From Sphingomonadaceae bacterium (GTDB lineage: Bacteria; Pseudomonadota; Alphaproteobacteria; Sphingomonadales; Sphingomonadaceae): DNA of 64,000 bases. Positions within the stretch are counted from its first letter, which is position 1; each line of letters begins with the position of its first letter. The position numbers and the translations under genes are program-made. Of this stretch, positions 27,628 to 37,915 are shown one piece after another. The stretch spans positions 60,255 to 124,254 of the forward strand of contig RFPL01000009.1 in NCBI GenBank assembly GCA_009926135.1, written 5' to 3'. Under the pieces are notes generated by a model, which made no database searches, had not been told where the DNA came from, and saw only the letters and a program-made list of their open reading frames with translations.

Positions 27628-28238
27628 TGCTGTTCTTCAACAGCCCGAACCCGGCGCCCAACCCGCGCCGGGTCCGCATCTTTGCGGCGGAGAAGGGGAT
27701 CGCGCTCACCACGCGCGATCTCTCGATTCCGGCTCGGGAGCACAAGTCCGAAGAATTCCTCGCGATCAACCCGCGCGGCCAGATCCCGGCGCTGCAACTG
27801 GATGATGGCACCGTGATCGCCGAAAGCGTTGCGATCTGCCGTTATCTGGAAGCGCTGCACCCGGAGCCGCCGCTGTTCGGCACCGGGGCGTTGGAACAAG
27901 CGCAGGTCGAAATGTGGAGCCGACGCGCCGAACAGGTGCTGGGCGCTCCGGTCAGCGCGGTCTGGGTTCACACCCATGCCTTCACCGCGCGGCTGCCCGG
28001 CCGCAATGCCGAATGGGGTGAGGCCAACCGCCCGCGCGTCGACGATGCCATGCGCTTCTTCGATGCCTCGCTGGCGGGGCGCGAATTCCTCGCCGCCGAT
28101 CACTTTACCATCGCCGACATCCTGCTGCTGACGACGATCGACTTCGCCGGCTTCATCGGCATTCCGATCCCTGACGATCTTACCTCCCTGCGCGCATGGC
28201 ACGCGCGCGTTTCCGCCCGGCCCAGCGCCGCGGCCTGA
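27627..28238 (+). CDS. Glutathione S-transferase family protein
   Basis: A 203-residue two-domain GST: a thioredoxin-like N-domain with [14 protein letters not shown] and the [10 protein letters not shown] glutathione-contact segment, and an all-helical C-domain with the [11 protein letters not shown]-capping box. The N-terminal [15 protein letters not shown] region suggests a serine or cysteine-type active site, uncertain. Its start overlaps the stop of the upstream gene by one base. The substrate is unknown. Confidence 0.88.
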   Translation: MLFFNSPNPAPNPRRVRIFAAEKGIALTTRDLSIPAREHKSEEFLAINPRGQIPALQLDDGTVIAESVAICRYLEALHPEPPLFGTGALEQAQVEMWSRRAEQVLGAPVSAVWVHTHAFTARLPGRNAEWGEANRPRVDDAMRFFDASLAGREFLAADHFTIADILLLTTIDFAGFIGIPIPDDLTSLRAWHARVSARPSAAA

Positions 28239-28249
28239 ATGGTGTACCA

Positions 28250-30363
<2,114 letters not shown>

Positions 30364-30374
30364 GGAACGACACG

Positions 30375-32393
30375 ATGTTCAAGAAAATCCTCATCGCCAA
30401 CCGTGGCGAAATCGCTTGCCGGGTGATCAAGACCGCCCGCCGGATGGGTATCCAGACCGTTGCGGTCTATTCCGATGCCGATGCCCGCGCGCCGTTTGTG
30501 CAGATGGCGGACGAGGCCGTGCACATTGGCCCTTCGCCCGCCGCGCAGAGCTATCTGATCGCGGACAAGATCATCGCGGCCTGCAAGCAGACCGGAGCCG
30601 AGGCGGTCCATCCGGGCTATGGCTTCCTGTCCGAGCGGACCAGCTTTGCCGAGCAGCTCAAGGCTGAGGGCATTGCCTTCATCGGGCCTCCCGTGGGCGC
30701 CATCGCGGCGATGGGGGACAAGATCGAATCCAAGAAGCTCGCCAAGGAAGCGGGGGTCAATGTCGTCCCCGGCTTCGTGGGTGAGATCGAGGATACCGAG
30801 CACGCGGTTCGGATTTCGAACGAGATCGGCTATCCGGTAATGATGAAGGCCAGCGCCGGTGGCGGCGGCAAGGGCATGCGCCTGGCCTACGATGAAAAGG
30901 ACGTGCGCGAGGGCTTCGAGGCTGTGAAGCGCGAAGGCCTCAACTCATTCGGCGATGACCGCGTCTTCATCGAAAAGTTCATCCTCAATCCGCGCCACAT
31001 CGAGATCCAGATCCTGGGCGATCAGCACGGCAACATCCTCTACCTCAACGAGCGCGAGTGCAGCATCCAGCGCCGCCACCAGAAGGTGGTAGAGGAAGCG
31101 CCGTCGCCCTTCGTCACGCCCAAGATGCGCAAGGCGATGGGCGAACAGTGCGTCGCCCTGTCGCGCGCGGTTGGTTACTACTCGGCCGGCACGGTCGAAT
31201 TGATCGTGTCGGGCGCGGATCCGACGGGGGAGAGCTTCTACTTCCTCGAAATGAACACCCGCCTGCAGGTGGAACACCCGGTCACCGAATGCATCACCGG
31301 GATCGACCTGGTCGAGCAGATGATCCGCGTCGCCGCCGGCGAGAAGCTGGCCTTCTCGCAGGATGACATCAAGATCGACGGCTGGGCGATCGAGAACCGC
31401 GTCTATGCCGAAGATCCCTATCGCGGCTTCCTGCCTTCGACCGGGCGTCTGGTGCGCTATCAGCCCCCGGTCCCGGGCTGGGAGGACGATGGCGAAGCCA
31501 ATGGCCGCCGCGGCCTGGGCGGCGTGCGGGTGGATGACGGCGTCTATGAAGGCGGCGAAGTCTCGATGTTCTATGACCCGATGATCGCCAAGCTGATCAC
31601 CTGGGGCGAAACCCGCGACGAAGCGGCCGACCTGCAGATCGCCGCGCTCGACCGGTTCCAGCTCGAAGGTCTGGGCCACAATGTCGATTTCGTCTCGGCG
31701 ATCATGCAGCATCCGCGCTTCCGCTCGGGCGAGCTGACCACCGGCTTCATTGCCGAGGAGTACCCGGACGGCTTCACCGGCGCGGCCACCTCGGCCGAAA
31801 CTGCCAAGCACCTCGCCGCGATTGCCGGGTTCATCGCCACCGCCCGTGCTGATCGCGCGCGCCAGATTGATGGCCAGCTCGATGGCGAGTTGGAGCCGCC
31901 TTATGACTGGGCGGTGACGATCGGCGGGCAGACCTATGCGGTCAGCCTGGATGACGAGATTACGGTCGACGGCGAAGAGGTCGACCTGGCGTTGGAATAC
32001 ACGCCGGGTGAGCGGCTGGTTGAAGCCGAGGTTGGGGACGTCAGCTATGGCATCAAGGTCGAGCCAACCCGCACCGGCTTGACCATGACCACGCGCGGGG
32101 CGATCCACAAGGTGCAGATCCTGCCCGCTGGTATTGCCCACCTGACCAAGCACATGATCGAAAAGGTGCCGCCGGATCTCTCGCGGTTCCTGATCTGCCC
32201 GATGCCTGGCCTGCTGGTGGCGCTCAATGTGGCCGAGGGTGACAAGGTCGAAGCCGGGCAGCCGCTGGCGGTGGTCGAGGCGATGAAGATGGAGAACATC
32301 CTTCGCGCCGAGAAGTCCGCCACGGTCAAGAAGGTCAACGCCAAGGCCGGGGACAGCCTCGCGGTCGATGCGGTGATCCTGGAACTGGAGTAG
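30375..32393 (+). CDS. pccA: Propionyl/acetyl-CoA carboxylase alpha subunit (biotin carboxylase and carrier)
   Basis: A 672-residue protein: biotin carboxylase (about 1-450) with SAGGGGKGMR as ATP loop, ECSIQRRHQK and EMNTRLQVEHPVTE; a middle region typical of propionyl-CoA carboxylase alpha chains; and a C-terminal biotinyl domain with the acceptor Lys638 in VEAMKMEN. It carboxylates biotin with bicarbonate and ATP for PccB. ATG 30375 has AAGGAA upstream. It lies 11 bases after the mutase stop, in the same operon. Confidence 0.95.
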   Translation: MFKKILIANRGEIACRVIKTARRMGIQTVAVYSDADARAPFVQMADEAVHIGPSPAAQSYLIADKIIAACKQTGAEAVHPGYGFLSERTSFAEQLKAEGIAFIGPPVGAIAAMGDKIESKKLAKEAGVNVVPGFVGEIEDTEHAVRISNEIGYPVMMKASAGGGGKGMRLAYDEKDVREGFEAVKREGLNSFGDDRVFIEKFILNPRHIEIQILGDQHGNILYLNERECSIQRRHQKVVEEAPSPFVTPKMRKAMGEQCVALSRAVGYYSAGTVELIVSGADPTGESFYFLEMNTRLQVEHPVTECITGIDLVEQMIRVAAGEKLAFSQDDIKIDGWAIENRVYAEDPYRGFLPSTGRLVRYQPPVPGWEDDGEANGRRGLGGVRVDDGVYEGGEVSMFYDPMIAKLITWGETRDEAADLQIAALDRFQLEGLGHNVDFVSAIMQHPRFRSGELTTGFIAEEYPDGFTGAATSAETAKHLAAIAGFIATARADRARQIDGQLDGELEPPYDWAVTIGGQTYAVSLDDEITVDGEEVDLALEYTPGERLVEAEVGDVSYGIKVEPTRTGLTMTTRGAIHKVQILPAGIAHLTKHMIEKVPPDLSRFLICPMPGLLVALNVAEGDKVEAGQPLAVVEAMKMENILRAEKSATVKKVNAKAGDSLAVDAVILELE

Positions 32394-32413
32394 CCGGCCG
32401 GGCGTTCACCGCC

Positions 32414-32848
32414 ATGCCCACGATCTGGACCATCGGTTACGAGCAGACCGCGATGCCGGCCTTCCTTGCCGCGCTGCAAGGGGCGGGGATCGAGGTTGTG
32501 GCCGATGTCCGCGCCATTGCCGCTTCGCGCCGACCGGGCTTCTCCAAGACTGCGCTGGCGGCGAACCTGGCTGAAGCGGGGATTGCGTACCGCCACTTCC
32601 GCGCGCTGGGCACTCCGCCCGATGGCCGCGCGGCGGCGCGGGCACTGGACCTGCCCAAGCTGGAGCGGATCTACGCCGGCCAGCTCGAACTGCCCGAGGC
32701 CCTGGCCGCCGGGGCGGAGCTCGCCGCGCTGGCCCACGAACGCCGCACCGCGCTGCTTTGCTACGAACGCGAACCCGGCTGCTGCCACCGCACCCTGTTG
32801 CGCAAAGCCATGCTGGCCGATTGCGACGTGGTCGACCTCTACCCCTGA
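32414..32848 (+). CDS. DUF488 family protein
   Basis: A 144-residue DUF488 protein: WTIGYEQTAMPAF at the start, VADVRAIAASRRPGFSK, then the cysteine-rich LLCYEREPGCCHRTLL near the end. The family is widespread and its function poorly known. It lies 20 bases after pccA and overlaps the 3' end of the convergent cyclase gene by ten bases. Confidence 0.85.
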   Translation: MPTIWTIGYEQTAMPAFLAALQGAGIEVVADVRAIAASRRPGFSKTALAANLAEAGIAYRHFRALGTPPDGRAAARALDLPKLERIYAGQLELPEALAAGAELAALAHERRTALLCYEREPGCCHRTLLRKAMLADCDVVDLYP

Positions 32849-33609
32849 TCCACCAGCGCCACCGCCCTGATCCACCCGGCGCTGGCCCCTTCGATCTTCA
32901 CCGGGAAGCAGCTGAGCGTAAATCCGTGCGGGGGCAGGGCGGCGAGGTTCGTCAGCTTTTCGATCTGCCAGTAAGGGCGGATGCGGCCGGCCTTGTGGCC
33001 TTCCCAGATGATCGCCGGGTCGCGGTGCTCGGCCCAGCGGCGCGCGGTGTGGCTGAAGGGTGCATCCCACGACCAGGCATCGGTGCCGACCACCTCGATA
33101 CCCCGTTCGGTCAGCCACAGCGTCGCTTCGGCACCCAGGCCCACGCCCTGGTCGGTGAAGTTCTCCGTGCCATAGATCGCACCTGACTGGACCAGCACGA
33201 TGTCGAGCGGCTGCAGCTCATAACCAATCCGCGCCAGCTCCGCCGTGACCTGCGCCGCGCTGACCACGGTGCCGTGTGGCAGGTGGCTGAAGTCCAGCTT
33301 CACGCCCGGCCGGAAGAACCGGTCGAGCGGGGCCTCGTCAATGCTCGGGGCCTTGCGGGCACCGCTGTCCGTGGTGGAGTGATAGTGCCACGGTGCATCC
33401 ATGTGGGTGCCGTTGTGGGTGGAGAGCGTCAGCGTTTCCACTGCCCAGCCCTCGCCATCGGGCAGATCGTCCTTCTTCAGGCCCGGGAAGAACAGCGCGA
33501 TCTGTTCCCAGCTGGACTCATGCGTCGTGTAGTGGATCTGCGGCCGCATCACTGGCGGATCGGACACCACGTGGTTGGTGATCGGGATCGAGAGATCGAT
33601 GAATTGCAT
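32839..33609 (-). CDS. Cyclase-family hydrolase (kynurenine formamidase-like)
   Basis: A 256-residue metal-dependent hydrolase with the family motif HNGTHMDAPWHYH (HxGTHxDxPxH) and a late ACT-like histidine and glutamate region. Members hydrolyse N-formylkynurenine, isatin or cyclic amides. No tryptophan-catabolic genes are nearby, so the true substrate is open. Transcribed leftward, divergent from the thioesterase gene across 48 bases. Confidence 0.85.
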   Translation of the reverse strand: MQFIDLSIPITNHVVSDPPVMRPQIHYTTHESSWEQIALFFPGLKKDDLPDGEGWAVETLTLSTHNGTHMDAPWHYHSTTDSGARKAPSIDEAPLDRFFRPGVKLDFSHLPHGTVVSAAQVTAELARIGYELQPLDIVLVQSGAIYGTENFTDQGVGLGAEATLWLTERGIEVVGTDAWSWDAPFSHTARRWAEHRDPAIIWEGHKAGRIRPYWQIEKLTNLAALPPHGFTLSCFPVKIEGASAGWIRAVALVDQG

Positions 33610-33631
33610 GTTGCAACCTGCCTTGACCTGG

Positions 33632-33647
33632 TTTCCGTTTACGTCAA
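33632..33647. promoter_or_regulatory. ACGT-centred operator-like site in the cyclase/thioesterase gap
   Basis: The 16 bases at 33632-33647 end in TTTACGTCAA and are close to a palindrome of the form TTGACGTTTACGTCAA, with two mismatches in the left half. They sit centrally in a 48-base divergent promoter region. From memory, ACGT-type palindromes are used by degradative regulators such as LiuR; the match is unverified. Confidence 0.3.
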
Positions 33648-33657
33648 AGGAAAGCGG

Positions 33658-34434
33658 ATGAGCCTGCCCGCGATCCTAGCTGCCGCCCGCCCGACCGCAA
33701 CCGGTCTTGTCGCCACCATCACGGAAGAGTGGATGCAGGGCCGCACCTCCTATGGCGGGCTGTCCTCGGCCCTGGCGCTCGAAGCCGCGCGCAAGGTGGC
33801 CGATGATCTGCCGCCGCTGCGTTCGGCCACCATCAACTTCGTCGGGCCACTGGCGGGCGAGGTGGAAGTGACTACCCGGACCTTGCGCCGCGGCCGCAAC
33901 GCCACCTGGATCCAGGCCGAGGTCACCAGCGAGGCCGGAGTCGGCCTGGCCGCGACCTTCGTCTTCATGGGCCCGGTGGAGAGCAGCCTGCACCTCCACG
34001 ATGCCCCGCCGCCCAAGGGCCTGATCCCGGTGGACGAGGCGCCCGTGCTGCCGGAACACCTCGGCCCGCTGTTCACCCGCAACTTCGAGCGCCGCTTCGC
34101 CGTTTCCCGGACCGAGGACAAGGTCCCCGAGCTGGTCTGGTGGGTCCGGCTGAAGGAGCGCGCCGGGGTCGATCCCATGGTCGAACTGCTGCTCTGCGCC
34201 GATGCCCTGCCGCCGGGCGTGATGCCCTTGATGAGCAAGACCACGGCGGTCAGCTCGATGACCTGGATCGTCAACCTTCTCACCCCTGCGCCCGTCAGCC
34301 GCGATGGCTGGTGGCTGCTGCGCGCGGCGGGCAATTATGCCGAGCATGGCTGCTCCAGCCAGGACATGGGCATCTGGAATGCCGATGGTGAGGCTATCGC
34401 TGCCGGCATGCAGTCCATCGCCCTCTTCGGCTAG
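33658..34434 (+). CDS. Acyl-CoA thioesterase, double-hotdog family
   Basis: A 258-residue protein with two hotdog-like halves in tandem: an N-half with QGRTSYGGLSSALALEAARK and the RGRNATWIQAEV strand, and a C-half with VSSMTWIVNLL and the QDMGIWNADGEAIA strand typical of TesB-like thioesterases. It hydrolyses acyl-CoA; chain length is unknown. ATG 33658 has AAAGGAAA upstream; the earlier frame runs through the divergent gene. It ends in one copy of a 12-base direct repeat. Confidence 0.85.
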   Translation: MSLPAILAAARPTATGLVATITEEWMQGRTSYGGLSSALALEAARKVADDLPPLRSATINFVGPLAGEVEVTTRTLRRGRNATWIQAEVTSEAGVGLAATFVFMGPVESSLHLHDAPPPKGLIPVDEAPVLPEHLGPLFTRNFERRFAVSRTEDKVPELVWWVRLKERAGVDPMVELLLCADALPPGVMPLMSKTTAVSSMTWIVNLLTPAPVSRDGWWLLRAAGNYAEHGCSSQDMGIWNADGEAIAAGMQSIALFG

Positions 34435-34452
34435 GCCCGGCTTCGGCTAGGC
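34425..34452. repeat. 12-bp direct repeat holding two convergent stop codons
   Basis: CTTCGGCTAGGC occurs at 34425-34436 and again at 34441-34452. The first copy contains the TAG of the thioesterase and the second the reverse-strand TAG of the transporter. A local duplication is likely. Confidence 0.7.
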
Positions 34453-35955
34453 GTCATTCAGCCGCTGGCCGATCACCACCTTGAAGGCCACGAACCCGAC
34501 CAGCCCGGCCACCGCCGTGCCCACGTGCATCAGCCAGAAGCTGGGCGTGTCCATGGTCGAATACCAGCCGCCGATGATCCCTACCGTCTTGTTGGCGGTG
34601 AAGAAGGTCAGGTAGTAAATCCCCACCACCGTCGCCACGATCGCGCGCGGCGCCACCTTGGTGAACAGCGCCAGGCTGACCGGCATAATATGCGCAAAGC
34701 CGATCGAGTTGAGCAGGTGGAACATCACCGGCCAGAACAGCCCGATCTTGCCCGAACCCTGTGTGATGGCCGCAAGGTAAAGGCACAGTCCGCCGCCGAT
34801 CACGAAAAAGCTGCCCAGGATCATCTTGCCGATCTCGTCCGGCTCCCACGCGCCCTTGTCGCTGCGCCATTTCCAGAACAGCGCGACCGCCGCCAGCATC
34901 GAGAAGCTGAGCGCCGCATCGATGGTGATCATGTAGCTGGTCGGCAGCGTCGTGCCGAAGAAGGTCAGCTGGAAATGCGCGTCCGCCCAGACGAGATAGG
35001 CGTTGAAGATCTGCTGGTTGGTCAGCATCGACAGCGCCAGGATCGGGATCAGCAGCAGCAGCGCGATCACGCGCGGGCGGTCCGCCGTGGTCACTGCCGC
35101 CAGCAGGCCGAGTGCAACGGCCAGGCCCACTTCGCCCGACAGACCGATCGCGGCGATCTGCGGCACCGCCTTGCCCAGCGCAAACAGGACGACCAGCGCG
35201 GCGGCGGTAAAGCCCATCAGGCGCTTGCCGTCGATCCCGTCGGCCGAGGCCTTGGAATCCGCCACCCGGTTTTCCTTGGGCAGCCACGGCCCGGCCTTGA
35301 TGTAGAGCAGCAGGCCCGCCACCATCACCACCCCGGCCGTGCCAAAGCCGTAATGCCAGCCAACCTTTTCCCCCAGCGTGCCCGAAATCAGCGGCGCGAT
35401 GATCACGCTGACATTGATCGCGATGTAGAAGATCTGGAAGGCCATCGCCCGGCGCAGGTCTTTGGGGCCGTACAGCTCACCCACCTGGCTGGCGATATTG
35501 CCCTTGAACAGCCCGACGCCGACGACCAGCGCCAGCAGGGCAAACAGAAACAGGCCCTGGAAGGCCATCAGGAAGTGGCCGATCGCCATCACCACCGCCC
35601 CAGCCAACAGCGTCGCGCGGCGGCCCAGCCAGCGGTCGGCAATCAGCCCGCCCGCGATCGGGGTCAGGTAAACCAGGCTCGAATAGTCACCGAAGATGGC
35701 CGAGGCGAGCGGCTGACCGGCCTTGCCGTCATAAGCCGCGGCTTGCAGCCACTGCAGCCCGATCACGCCGGCCATGTTCTCTGGCAGCAGCAGGAACTTG
35801 ACCATGTAGAGCACCAGCAGTGTCTGCATCGAGTAATACGAGAACCGCTCGCACCCCTCGACAAAGGCGAGGTAGCCCAGCCCCTTGGGGTGGCCCAGGA
35901 AGGCGCGGTCGTGCTCGGGCAGGTCGAGTTCCGGCGTGGCTTCGGCAACAGTCAT
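34447..35955 (-). CDS. Proton-dependent oligopeptide (POT/PTR) transporter
   Basis: A 502-residue inner-membrane protein with about 12-14 helices. The N-terminal motif GHPKGLGYLAFVEGCERFSYYSMQTLLVLY (split here: GHPKGLGYLAF and EGCERFSYYSMQ) contains the ExxERFxYY proton-coupling signature of POT transporters. GGLIADRWLGRR is the MFS loop 2-3 motif, and FYIAINVSVIIAP fits the second PTR signature. It imports di- or tripeptides with protons. Its upstream region is unusually long and holds tandem repeats and a terminator. Confidence 0.93.
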   Translation of the reverse strand: MTVAEATPELDLPEHDRAFLGHPKGLGYLAFVEGCERFSYYSMQTLLVLYMVKFLLLPENMAGVIGLQWLQAAAYDGKAGQPLASAIFGDYSSLVYLTPIAGGLIADRWLGRRATLLAGAVVMAIGHFLMAFQGLFLFALLALVVGVGLFKGNIASQVGELYGPKDLRRAMAFQIFYIAINVSVIIAPLISGTLGEKVGWHYGFGTAGVVMVAGLLLYIKAGPWLPKENRVADSKASADGIDGKRLMGFTAAALVVLFALGKAVPQIAAIGLSGEVGLAVALGLLAAVTTADRPRVIALLLLIPILALSMLTNQQIFNAYLVWADAHFQLTFFGTTLPTSYMITIDAALSFSMLAAVALFWKWRSDKGAWEPDEIGKMILGSFFVIGGGLCLYLAAITQGSGKIGLFWPVMFHLLNSIGFAHIMPVSLALFTKVAPRAIVATVVGIYYLTFFTANKTVGIIGGWYSTMDTPSFWLMHVGTAVAGLVGFVAFKVVIGQRLNDA

Positions 35956-36047
35956 GTCATCCCCCCGGATGGTTTCGTGTGCAACTGGCTACCCGCCCGC
36001 AGCGGTACTGGCAAGCGGCGGCGGCGGCGCGGCAGCGTGGCGCTTAG

Positions 36048-36064
36048 GTTGACACAGTTGACAC
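36048..36064. repeat. Tandem octamer GTTGACAC
   Basis: Two identical GTTGACAC units at 36048-36055 and 36057-36064, one base apart, about 95 bases upstream of the peptide-transporter start. The nine-base period places both on nearly the same DNA face, as in some activator sites. The TTGACA core also resembles a -35 box, but no -10 box follows at the right distance. Confidence 0.45.
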
Positions 36065-36144
36065 CTCGTCCGCTTCTTCCAACAGCGCGAACCTCGCAGA
36101 AAAGCCGGAGTTCCGGGGTGAAACACGGCGTTTGCGCGGCTGAG

Positions 36145-36189
36145 TAAATAAAAAAGCGCCGGTATACACAAAGACCGCGCAACCGGCGC
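36145..36189 (-). terminator. Orphan intrinsic terminator, leftward
   Basis: On the minus strand an 8-bp stem, GCGCCGGT with ACCGGCGC (36182-36189 and 36156-36163), encloses an 18-base loop and is followed at once by six T. No leftward protein gene ends here, and the transporter starts 190 bases further on. It therefore ends either a small RNA or a premature leader transcript. Confidence 0.7.
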
Positions 36190-36655
36190 GGCCTTGTGAG
36201 AACAGAGCTGACGTCAACGCGACTCATCGCGCCGGGCTTGGCTGGGGCATGGCCGCGAGTGTGACAGGATTTGGCGGGGTAGGAAAATGGACTGTAGCTT
36301 GCGGGTTGAACCTGTCGCGTCCGCAATCAACATTCTGGTTTGATTTGGGCTGTGGCCGCTTTGTCAGGGAAAGCGCACATTGGCTCGCGCTGATCGAGGA
36401 TCGAAGCGTGGGACGTTCCTGAAAGACTGCTTTGCAGTAACGGATAGCAAGAGCGGACGGTCAAAGATGCGGGGGACCGATCGTCACGCCGGTCGGCGTC
36501 AACTGCTCATCTCTTAACGCTTCATGCGGGTGCCAAATCCGGGAGCACAAGCAATCTTTCTGCTAAAATGCCTTCTGTTGCATCCAAATGGGCGCCGGCT
36601 CCGTAGCTCACCCGCAACATTGCAAGTGGCACCACGGACCAGAATTCTGCACAAA

Positions 36656-36976
36656 ATGGCATATATCTACATCATCAAGCCCGACGAACTGACGGTTTTG
36701 TATTCTCTTTCGCCAAAATCTCCCAAGCCGCTGTCGATGGTTTGGATTAATCGCGGCACTGGCCAAACATTGCGGAAGCAGACAGTAGAATTGATGTTGC
36801 GCACACGGCATTCTGAGGCGCTATCCGCCAGCGTCGCGAACTTGCACCTGACATCTGGTCTAAGGCTTGAATTTCGCACCGAAGCTGAGCGAAAAGCGTT
36901 CGCGCACAGTATCAAAGAGCAAGGCAATGGCAGAAGTGCCACGTCGGCGGCACCGCTGCCAGCCTACTCAGCTTGA
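36656..36976 (+). CDS. Orphan hypothetical protein
   Basis: 106 residues from ATG 36656; the frame stays open upstream to 36524 but that extension looks non-coding. The protein is soluble, rich in Ser/Lys/Arg (KPDELTVLYSLSPKSPKPLS, then LMLRTRHSEALSAS), with no signal or membrane segment. No family is recognised. Its lower GC content, poor third-position GC bias and weak ribosome-binding site set it apart from its neighbours, so it is either recently acquired or not a gene. Confidence 0.4.
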   Translation: MAYIYIIKPDELTVLYSLSPKSPKPLSMVWINRGTGQTLRKQTVELMLRTRHSEALSASVANLHLTSGLRLEFRTEAERKAFAHSIKEQGNGRSATSAAPLPAYSA

Positions 36977-37144
36977 TTTCTTCGTCCGTTGGATGACCGG
37001 CAGTCCGCTTTCTGACACTTCGATCCGTTAGGTGCCTGACTTGGCGGCAAGCCTCGCACCCTATCTCAACCGCCAGTGTCGCAATGATCCCGCCCGCCTA
37101 AATCTCTCCGCTTCGGCAACAGCAGTGGCGGCAAGGATCAGGCG

Positions 37145-37915
37145 ATGGGTATTCTCGACAATTTCCGGCTCGATGGGCAAGTCGCGGTGGTTACTGGGGC
37201 CGGCAAGGGGATCGGGCGGGCGATTGCGATCGGGCTGGCCGAGGCCGGGGCCGATGTCGCCATCGCCTCGCGCACCCAGGCCGATCTTGATGCCGTGGCC
37301 GATGAAATCCGCGCGCTGGGGCGGCGGGCGCTGCCGCTGGTGACCGACGCGACCGATGCCGCCGCGCTGGAGCGGCTGGCGGCGGAGACGGTGCGGCAGC
37401 TCGGCAAGCTGACGATCTGGGTGAACAATGCGGGCGGCATCCCCGATGGCACGCCGCGCTATCTGACCCGCACTTCGGAGGACAATTTCGACGCGCAGAT
37501 TGCGCTGAACCTAAAGGGCGTCTGGCTGGGTGCGACGACTGCGGTGCGGGCGATGGGTGACGGCGGGGCGATCATCAACATTTCCTCGCGCTCGGCCTAT
37601 GGTCCGCAGGTCAAGAACGGGCCCTATGGCGCGGCCAAGGCGGCGGTGAACAGCCTGACGACCACGCTGGCGGTGGAAGTGGCGCCGAAGATCCGCGTCA
37701 ATGCGGTCGCGCCGGGGCCAATCCCGACCGAGAACTTCGACGATTGCATGGGCACTGACACCGAGGAAAAGCGGGCGAAACTGCTCGAGATGATCGGCAT
37801 CCCGCTGGGCCGCTATGGCCAGCCGGAAGATATCGCCGCCGCCGTGGTCTATCTCGCCTCGCCCGCCGCAAGCTGGGTGACGGGGCAGTGCCTGTACGTG
37901 ACCGGCGGGCGTTAA
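37145..37915 (+). CDS. Short-chain dehydrogenase/reductase (classical SDR)
   Basis: A 256-residue SDR: cofactor loop TGAGKGIGRAIA, NNAGG motif, serine in INISSRSAY, and YGAAKAA catalytic tyrosine/lysine; it ends with WVTGQCLYVTGG, typical of glucose/7-alpha-hydroxysteroid dehydrogenase-like members. The preference for NAD or NADP and the substrate are unknown. AAGGA lies eight bases before the ATG. Its stop and that of the convergent aroB share a TTAA palindrome. Confidence 0.88.
   Translation: MGILDNFRLDGQVAVVTGAGKGIGRAIAIGLAEAGADVAIASRTQADLDAVADEIRALGRRALPLVTDATDAAALERLAAETVRQLGKLTIWVNNAGGIPDGTPRYLTRTSEDNFDAQIALNLKGVWLGATTAVRAMGDGGAIINISSRSAYGPQVKNGPYGAAKAAVNSLTTTLAVEVAPKIRVNAVAPGPIPTENFDDCMGTDTEEKRAKLLEMIGIPLGRYGQPEDIAAAVVYLASPAASWVTGQCLYVTGGR

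Larger units (their letters stand above)
35956..36655. other. Long gap without a convincing protein gene
   Basis: About 700 bases. No ORF here has coding character. It contains a tandem GTTGACAC repeat (36048-36064), a strong leftward terminator (36145-36189) with no gene ahead of it, and ACTGC-TTT-GCAGT (36427-36439) as a small hairpin. It may hold a leftward small RNA or a long leader of the transporter gene. No known RNA family was recognised by eye. Confidence 0.6.

Noticed and set aside
34525..36147. 540-residue plus-strand ORF
   Set aside because: It is the antisense shadow of the POT transporter, low-complexity and rich in Arg/Gln/His.
36145..36330. 6S RNA, SRP RNA, tmRNA or RNase P RNA in the long gap
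   Set aside because: None of the conserved cores of these RNAs was found on either strand.
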